Shown in pieces: positions 58,123 to 64,000 of a stretch of 64,000 nt of DNA. Every line of letters begins with the position of its first letter. Position 1 is the stretch's first letter. The notes beneath the pieces are model-generated. The model was given only the letters and a program-made list of their open reading frames with translations. It was not told where the DNA came from and did no database searches. The position numbers were made by a program, and so were the translations under genes. This DNA is from Phylloscopus collybita (Eukaryota > Chordata > Aves > Passeriformes > Phylloscopidae), in NCBI GenBank assembly GCA_027886175.1, contig JAJNNQ010000031.1, forward strand, positions 3,870,001 to 3,934,000, given 5' to 3'.

Positions 58123-59571
58123 TTGTCATCAAAGCGAATGTATCGAGTGTTATTGCAACGCACACGGAGAAGTTTTGGCTTAACCTTGTGCATAACTTTA
58201 TACATGTGACTACCAGTAATTTAGGTGTGAGCCACTCATCTGCCTGATGCTGCTCTCCATCACCAAGAGGTGATTATTTCATTTATTTTTCCACAAGCAC
58301 ATCTATCTAGTCAAGTCATGGAAACACAACCTGAAGAGCCCCCAACTCACTCTTGCAAGCAGAGCTGTTGGAACCTTCAGAGGTTCTTGTACCAAACCCA
58401 GGGTATTTGGGAATGATTATTATTGTTTTTTCACTTGCATCTTTTTGTACTGTTTTTATTTAGTGTCATTTCACTAAATAACTGTTTAGTTTAATCCTAA
58501 CTTGAAAGACCTGCTTTAAAGCTGCATGCAGTGACTGATTTTCTTTTGAAGACTTGAATCTATTTACAGAATCTCACTACTGTTTTTAACTAACTTCTTT
58601 GCAATGTTTTCTTTCAACTTTGGAAATTCATTAGCTGTAAACCACGTGTAAAATGTCTTCAGTCTTTGAACTGATGTTTTATTGAGAAGCCTGGCATATC
58701 TGTGAATCTAAATTAAAAACAAAAAGCCATTTAGTGAGGAAATAGTTAATAACAACATACTACAAATAGTGTCTGAGGAGGCTGTTAATTTGCTCAGGAA
58801 GTTTTCATTTTCTACAATTTGCTGCCTCATTATTTGTAGTAGTGAATCTGCTCCTTAGCAGTCATACCAGTCCCTTACATGAAGAAATGAAAGTGGTGTG
58901 CATAGTTCTGGGTGGAAAATACTGAGTTAGGCTTACTGAGCCATATTCTGTATTAAAGTGAAATGTAAGAACCCAAACTATTGCCTGGAGTGATCATCTC
59001 CACAGGACTGCAAACAGTTCTAAGTATCTTTTTGGAAAGGCTAAGATTCTCCAAAGTTTATGACTAAATGCACCTAAAACTTGATATCGGCTGGTCCGAA
59101 ATGGGAGTGAAAGAACCTGGAGTTGAGTATTCAGAGCTGCTCCAGGAGCTGCACTGGTGGTGCTGGTGGATGGTGTTCTCTCTCCAGTTTTGTTATGGGG
59201 TATTTTTTGCTCTGTTACTTCAAGACTGGGATTTTGGTAGTAACTAAACTGCTCTTTATCATGGATGATTGAACTTTATTTTCTAGAATAATTATGTTCT
59301 AGAATTATGTTCTTCTATCTTCTTGAATAATTATGCTTTGCCTACTTTTTCCAGCCCCAGAATACCTGCCTTTTTACTGCTATCAGTGCATGAACTCATA
59401 GTGGATAAATAGTAAGGTGATTTTATTTTTAATTGGTCCTTGAGGTAGATTTTATGATTTTGAAAAGTTAAATAGCTTATGTAAAAAGTTGCCAACTTGC
59501 CCTTTTTTCTTGTTTTACAAAATATCAACCTTTTTGTCAAAAAATTGTGTGCTAAGTAACAGGTGAACATG
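58123..59571. other. Intronic-looking sequence
   Basis: Nothing recognisable beyond ordinary AT-rich unique DNA. A small tandem-like 'tctagaataattatgttcta' lies at about 59282-59335. Confidence 0.4.
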
Positions 59572-59995
59572 ATTAGAGGGTTGGAGCACCTCTCCTACAA
59601 GGAAAGGCTAAGAATTAGGATTGTTCAACCTGGAAAAGGGAAACTTCAGGGTGATATAATTGGGAATGTCTAGTATCTGAAGGGAACCTACAAAATGGAG
59701 AGAGACTGTTTATTTATGTGGTTGTGGAGTGGCCAAGGGGGAATGGATTCACACTGATAGATGACAAGGTGAGATGGGATGTTGGGAAAGAATTCCTCCC
59801 TGCAGGGGTGGGAATACCCTGGCCAGGGTGCCTAGAAATGCTCTGGCTGCTCCATGCCTGGAAGTGTCCAAGGCCAGGCTGGATGGGGCTTGGAGCAACC
59901 TGGGATATAATGGAAGGTGTCCCTGGCCATGGCAGGGGGTGGGACTGGATGAGATATAAGGTTCCTCCCAACCCAAACCATTCCAAAGTTTTGTC
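59572..59995 (+). repeat. CR1 LINE 3'-end fragment (about 425 bp)
   Basis: 'ttagagggttggagcacctc', 'attaggattgttcaacctgg', 'gggatgttgggaaagaattc', 'ggctggatggggcttggagc' and 'cccaacccaaaccattcc' in sense orientation. It is among the longest copies. ORFs of 61-118 codons on both strands lie inside it. Confidence 0.93.
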
Positions 59996-61335
59996 TCTTA
60001 GTAAACAATAAAAAATGAGTGTTTGCAAGACATGTAGGTTTTGTAACTGCTGCTTCTTCCTAAGCAACATCTTTCAGAAGGATCAGTGTGTTCTCTTTGA
60101 ATATAAAGCAGTTTGGTAACACTGGAAATGCTTTAGAGAACAGCAGCGAGTTGTTATATTGAAAGACTTGAAGAGGCAATACATTAGGCTAGAAGCAGTA
60201 GCAGTACCTGCAGAGCTCACTGTACGTGCCCTTAAGCAAAAGATAATAATTAGTTGGTTGTATTCCCCTGCAAACCTGCCCAAGTGTTGATGTTTATGAA
60301 TTGCAAAGATCACCAGCTCGAGCTCTGAGCTGCCAGAGTTGTTTATGCCCTTTCAATTTTTAATATACCTATAAGATGTTTTGATGAGGGCACTTAATCC
60401 AAAGGGATTTGCATGCCATAATCATACCTCTGGTGATTCCAGCACGAAGGTGAGGGTAGTTCTTCAAAATATTGTGAATGCTAACTTCCACTTCAGCATT
60501 AATAATGAACACGAAGAACATCTCTGAAAAAAATCTTCAGATTTTGTTGGCCAAACAGGATTTGGTTGCTTGTGGGATGATGGTCATTAAAAGTGGTGAA
60601 GTATCTGCTGTTAGGTAGCCTGAGGAGTGAGAAGTTGCTCACAGCTTGGGGATACCTGCTTTGCTAATTAGTTCATACACTTTCAGCTCAGGCAATTTGC
60701 ACTTCAGTCAAAAGGAAATATTTGACTAGAATCGACTTTCCCCGGCATTATGGTACAGTGGGTGCTGCTGCTGTCTTCCCTAAAACCACAGGTGTAGGAA
60801 CTTTGATTCAAATAAAAATAAAATGTAAATGATAATAGCAAGTTTGCACAGGAGAGGAGTAGCTTTTTGTATGTATAATTTGTAATAAATTTAAAAATAC
60901 GTGGTGTGTATACATCTTTATAATTAGGTGTATATTTTTTACCATGTGTATTTTAAAGTACGTGTATGCAGGCTCCTTAAAGTTTTACCATTTTGTTATT
61001 TCAGAAGTCTAAATGTTTCATTGCATATTCCTGTAACTACAGCAAAACTAGTAAAAAATAAGATAAAAAATAGGTCTGAGTCTCTTTGTGCCAAATATGC
61101 ATGTTTGATGGAGGTGTGGTGACCTGGTGGGGATCCTTAGATTAGCTGAGTTTGGGGGGGAAAGTATTTTTTTTATTTTCTTTTTTTTCAACTGGAAGAT
61201 GTTAACATGAAGGCTTAATATGAAAGCTTCTTGAATTATCAGGTCTGACTTCTGCTTAGCAAAAGAACCATAAATTTCCACCTGGGGATGGAAGGAAATA
61301 ATATAATTATTACTATTAATACAATTATTTTCATG
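59996..61335. other. AT-rich intronic-looking sequence
   Basis: No gene or repeat family is recognised. T/A-rich stretches lie around 60840-60960 and 61165-61190. Confidence 0.4.
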
Positions 61336-61395
61336 CCATAGAATTGCAAAATAATTTGGGTTGGAGGGAACATTAAAGATCTTCTGGTTAGTTTT
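61336..61395 (-). repeat. Short CR1 remnant
   Basis: 'gccatagaattgcaaaataa' then 'tttgggttggagggaacatt' and 'aaagatcttctggtt' match a diverged CR1 terminus in reverse complement. It ends 21 bp before the G20 run. Confidence 0.75.
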
Positions 61396-61415
61396 GGTGA
61401 GGTAAAATAAGATAC

Positions 61416-61435
61416 GGGGGGGGGGGGGGGGGGGG
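61416..61435. repeat. G20 homopolymer with adjoining A-rich tract
   Basis: Twenty consecutive G residues, then AAGAAAAAAAAAAAAAG. All-purine for about 40 bp. It can fold as a G-quadruplex on the + strand or RNA. The exact length is doubtful in short-read assemblies. Confidence 0.88.
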
Positions 61436-64000
61436 AAGAAAAAAAAAAAAGAGAGATCATGTGAGTATATATTACCTGAACCAGATTTAAGCCAATTTAA
61501 ATCTGAGCTATCTTCACTGAAGGATAAGAGTGGGAGGAGTTTTTCACCAGGCAAAGCAAAATATCAAAATGACAAATTACAGTAGCTGGGCTAAGGAAAT
61601 TCAGCTAATGCCTGAGCTGCAGAGCAGGTCTCTAAGAACTGTGGTAAGACTATCTTCAGTATAGATACAACTGGTAGTATTTTGGTATAATTCCATTAGT
61701 TGTCATGGCTCTGTGTAGGAGATCCCATTGTGCCAGTGTGGGACAGTGCTGGTGGCTTCATATGGAGTGTGAATATAAAGCTGGGACATGTCTGGAACAT
61801 ATATGTTCATCTTATATAAAATATACATATGCATATAATATTTGTTTCTAAACATCAGCTAGGTAACAAAGACAATTATGATGCAACAACTATTATATAT
61901 TATATCAAAATACATAATGTAACATATAGATTATTCTGTGTGAGCCCAGCTCTGGGAGTTCTCATGTGAGTAGGTGCAGCTCGAGGGAGGCTGGCAGAAG
62001 CAGACCTGGTGTATTTTTTAGAAGCCTTTGGTTAACAGCAGCCCCGTTTCAGCCACGTGCTTTTCTGGAAAACAGCCTTTTCTTAGAAAATTTTAAGCCA
62101 ACTGGCATTTTAACTTCAGTTCTGTAGCAGATAAGAATTTTTTTAGATCACAGGAGATAGTGTATCATGTGTTGGTAGCCTCCATCAGAGTTTCTCAGTA
62201 AATCTCCTCTAACAGGTTTTGCAAAGCTGTAGTTATGATCTATTAATGTAAAGTGAGTTAATTTAACCTCAGATATTTCTGAAAAGATCATGTGAGCAGA
62301 ATCTCTCATCCTGGACTTTCTTCCACTACTTACCTGTTTCTGGTTCTTCAGGTAAAATAAAGTTACTCTTCTGCTCTAACAAATATACAGAATTCACATC
62401 TTGGTTTTTTCATTCCTTATTTTCAAACCTAGCTGCTTATTTTCTGAAAGCTTAAACATAGAGCAGCCAAGTGATTTAATTCTGTCAAATGCAGCCCTAT
62501 ATATTTCTGTATATTTCTTTTACTGATCATTTAATTTAGGTGCTGCTGGAATAGTTTGCTAGGTTGGTGAAAACTGAAGGATCTCTGTAACAAAAAAATA
62601 CATCATTTTGCAGCAAAAATTAGTACAAAGTTATTTGGAACATTCCAGAAAAATAATTGCCTTACTGATGCAATTTAATTGGAATGGGGTGTACAGTCCC
62701 AGTAACCTTTAGGCAGGAATAAATAAAATCTACAAGTAAAGAGGTTTACATATGCAAAATATGAATTCTATGAACATAATGGATGCATTGAAGAGCCTGG
62801 AACAGTACTTGTCAGAATTCTTTAAGAAAATGTTTCCTCAGAGTTGTGAAACATGAAGAGAAGCACTTGTAGAGTCCCACCTAAACCCTGCAAACAGGGA
62901 ATTTTTTTTTTTTTTTGCAAGAGGTAAGCAGTTGCTGCAGAGTGTTACTACTTGTGTGATAGTTGATTCATCCCTTTGCTATGCAAATTTTAAGTATACA
63001 AGGATTCAGTACTTTTATTTAAGAAATATGCCTGCAGGCTGTATTGGTAGGCTTTAGGGAGATATCTGGTTTGGTGTGAAATAAATAGTTGTTCAAAGAT
63101 CACATGAATTCATGTCTTAGAAGATGAAAAGTGACGCTGTGAGCGTTTTGAGAGCACCCCCCTGTACCCAGCACGTGAGCTTGCCACTTGGTTTTGGTTT
63201 TTCAAAGAAACCTCACCAACCTCATGGAAAAATCACAGAGCAGCAATGTGTCACCTTAGAAATGCCAGAATTAGGGCTTGAATTTGAGACACCCCAAGCT
63301 TTGGGGGTTTGATCCTTGGAGTAAATCCTCACTGGTCCTGGTTGAGGGAGTAGTTGCCTTTGCTCCAGCTTCTGTCTTCATCCCATTTGATGGCTCAGCT
63401 TTTAATGAAGGGATTTGAATGCCATATTTCAGGTTTATGTGCTAGTTGTAGGCATCCAAGTCTGCATATTTTGAGTAAAACAGGAGGAAAGAAAAACAAA
63501 CCTGAAAGCTTTTGGGTGAGAGACAGCTTTGATATTTACAGCTGATGTTGAAGATTTGTCTTGCTAAAGAAAGCAAAGCATTTACTTAAAAGCTATTTGC
63601 TGCCTAATATGACCCACATTTTAAAACACAATTACAAAGTTATAATACAAATTTAATGAAAAATTAGGTTGTAAACCCACTATTTGATTAAGCCCAGCCT
63701 CTTTTTATTTTGCTACTGTTAAAAATATTAATCAACTCCTCCCTACAGTGCGAAATTCACTCTTAGTGCAGTTTTACTATCCTTCTTCTCACCTAGCATA
63801 GTTTTTTCTGCAGTAATTTCTTTGCTGCTGCAGAGGAACAGCATGCTTGGGAAATATTTATTTCTTTTCTGTGAATAACTTTATCTTCATTTATATAGCT
63901 GTAATGAGGACTTTAATACCTTAATGATCTAAACTAAAGAAATTAACTTGCTCGTTACCTTTTGGTATAGATGACTACTTCTGACTTAAAGGGAAATGTA
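61436..64000. other. AT-rich intronic-looking sequence to right edge
   Basis: There are TATA-rich words at 61795-61930 and a T14 run around 62899-62915. Two short ORFs (62 and 63 codons, 63124-63545) are not recognisable. No exon is supported at the edge. Confidence 0.4.

Larger units (their letters stand above)
30311..64000 (+). other. Putative long first intron of the CpG-island gene (continues past right edge)
   Basis: From the donor match at 30311 to the window end no recognisable coding exon is seen on either strand. Hand counts on sample lines (for example 45601-45660: 25 T, 14 A; 50521-50580: 24 T, 16 A, 12 G, 8 C; 55681-55740: 26 T, 11 A, 14 G, 9 C) show T over A, and G over C in the two where both were counted. 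This is the usual transcription-associated asymmetry of vertebrate introns on the sense strand. Acceptor-like sites (37728, 39674, 53397) are not followed by open exons with good donors. The interpretation is inference; an intergenic region cannot be excluded. Confidence 0.45.

Noticed and set aside
59714..60070. 118-codon minus-strand open frame
   Set aside because: It lies almost entirely in the antisense of a CR1 3' UTR.
1..64000. CRISPR arrays, operons, tRNA or rRNA genes, phage or plasmid features
   Set aside because: None was seen. Repeat families, CpG depletion and the CpG island indicate vertebrate nuclear DNA.

Overview
This window reads as vertebrate nuclear DNA, most probably from a bird. 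The main evidence is about eighteen fragments of chicken-repeat-1 (CR1) LINE 3' ends. They carry the familiar 'ccttccaacccaaaccatt' tail, 'ggcttggagcaacctgggat' blocks and ATTCTATGAT-type terminal octamers. Their wording resembles the CR1-J families common in songbirds, but that order-level call is inference. No operons, rRNA, tRNA, CRISPR arrays or intact protein-coding genes are recognisable.

Layout. Positions 1 to about 30,000 look intergenic or distal regulatory: unique sequence with CR1 fragments in both orientations, homopolymer tracts, an (AT)16 microsatellite with a duplicated 13-mer, a roughly 310-bp pyrimidine-rich block and a cluster of palindromes. Positions 30,037 to 30,772 form one strong CpG island with GC boxes, a GGA/GAG triplet tract that runs directly into a near-consensus splice donor, and a YY1-like AAAATGGC motif. 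This is the only clear promoter and probable first exon in the window. From about 30,800 to 64,000 the sequence is long, mostly AT-rich and free of recognisable exons. Several lines counted by hand show T over A and G over C on the + strand, as expected for an intron transcribed left to right. The simplest model is a + strand gene whose first exon lies in the island and whose first intron extends beyond the right edge. I cannot name the gene.

Inside the putative intron are more CR1 fragments (clustered at 51.9-52.4 kb and 57.5-60.0 kb), a probable 3' portion of a solo retroviral LTR near 48.8-48.9 kb, a G20 run, a 13-bp perfect hairpin and an 18-bp palindrome. There is also a 48-codon open frame ending directly on a polyadenylation hexamer, which is the best candidate for an overlooked small transcript.

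Almost all ORFs of 60-170 codons here are chance frames or readthrough of CR1 and GC-rich DNA, so I list no confident CDS. I did not find a clearly new biological system. The findings below are the places where structure exceeds what the repeats and promoter explain.
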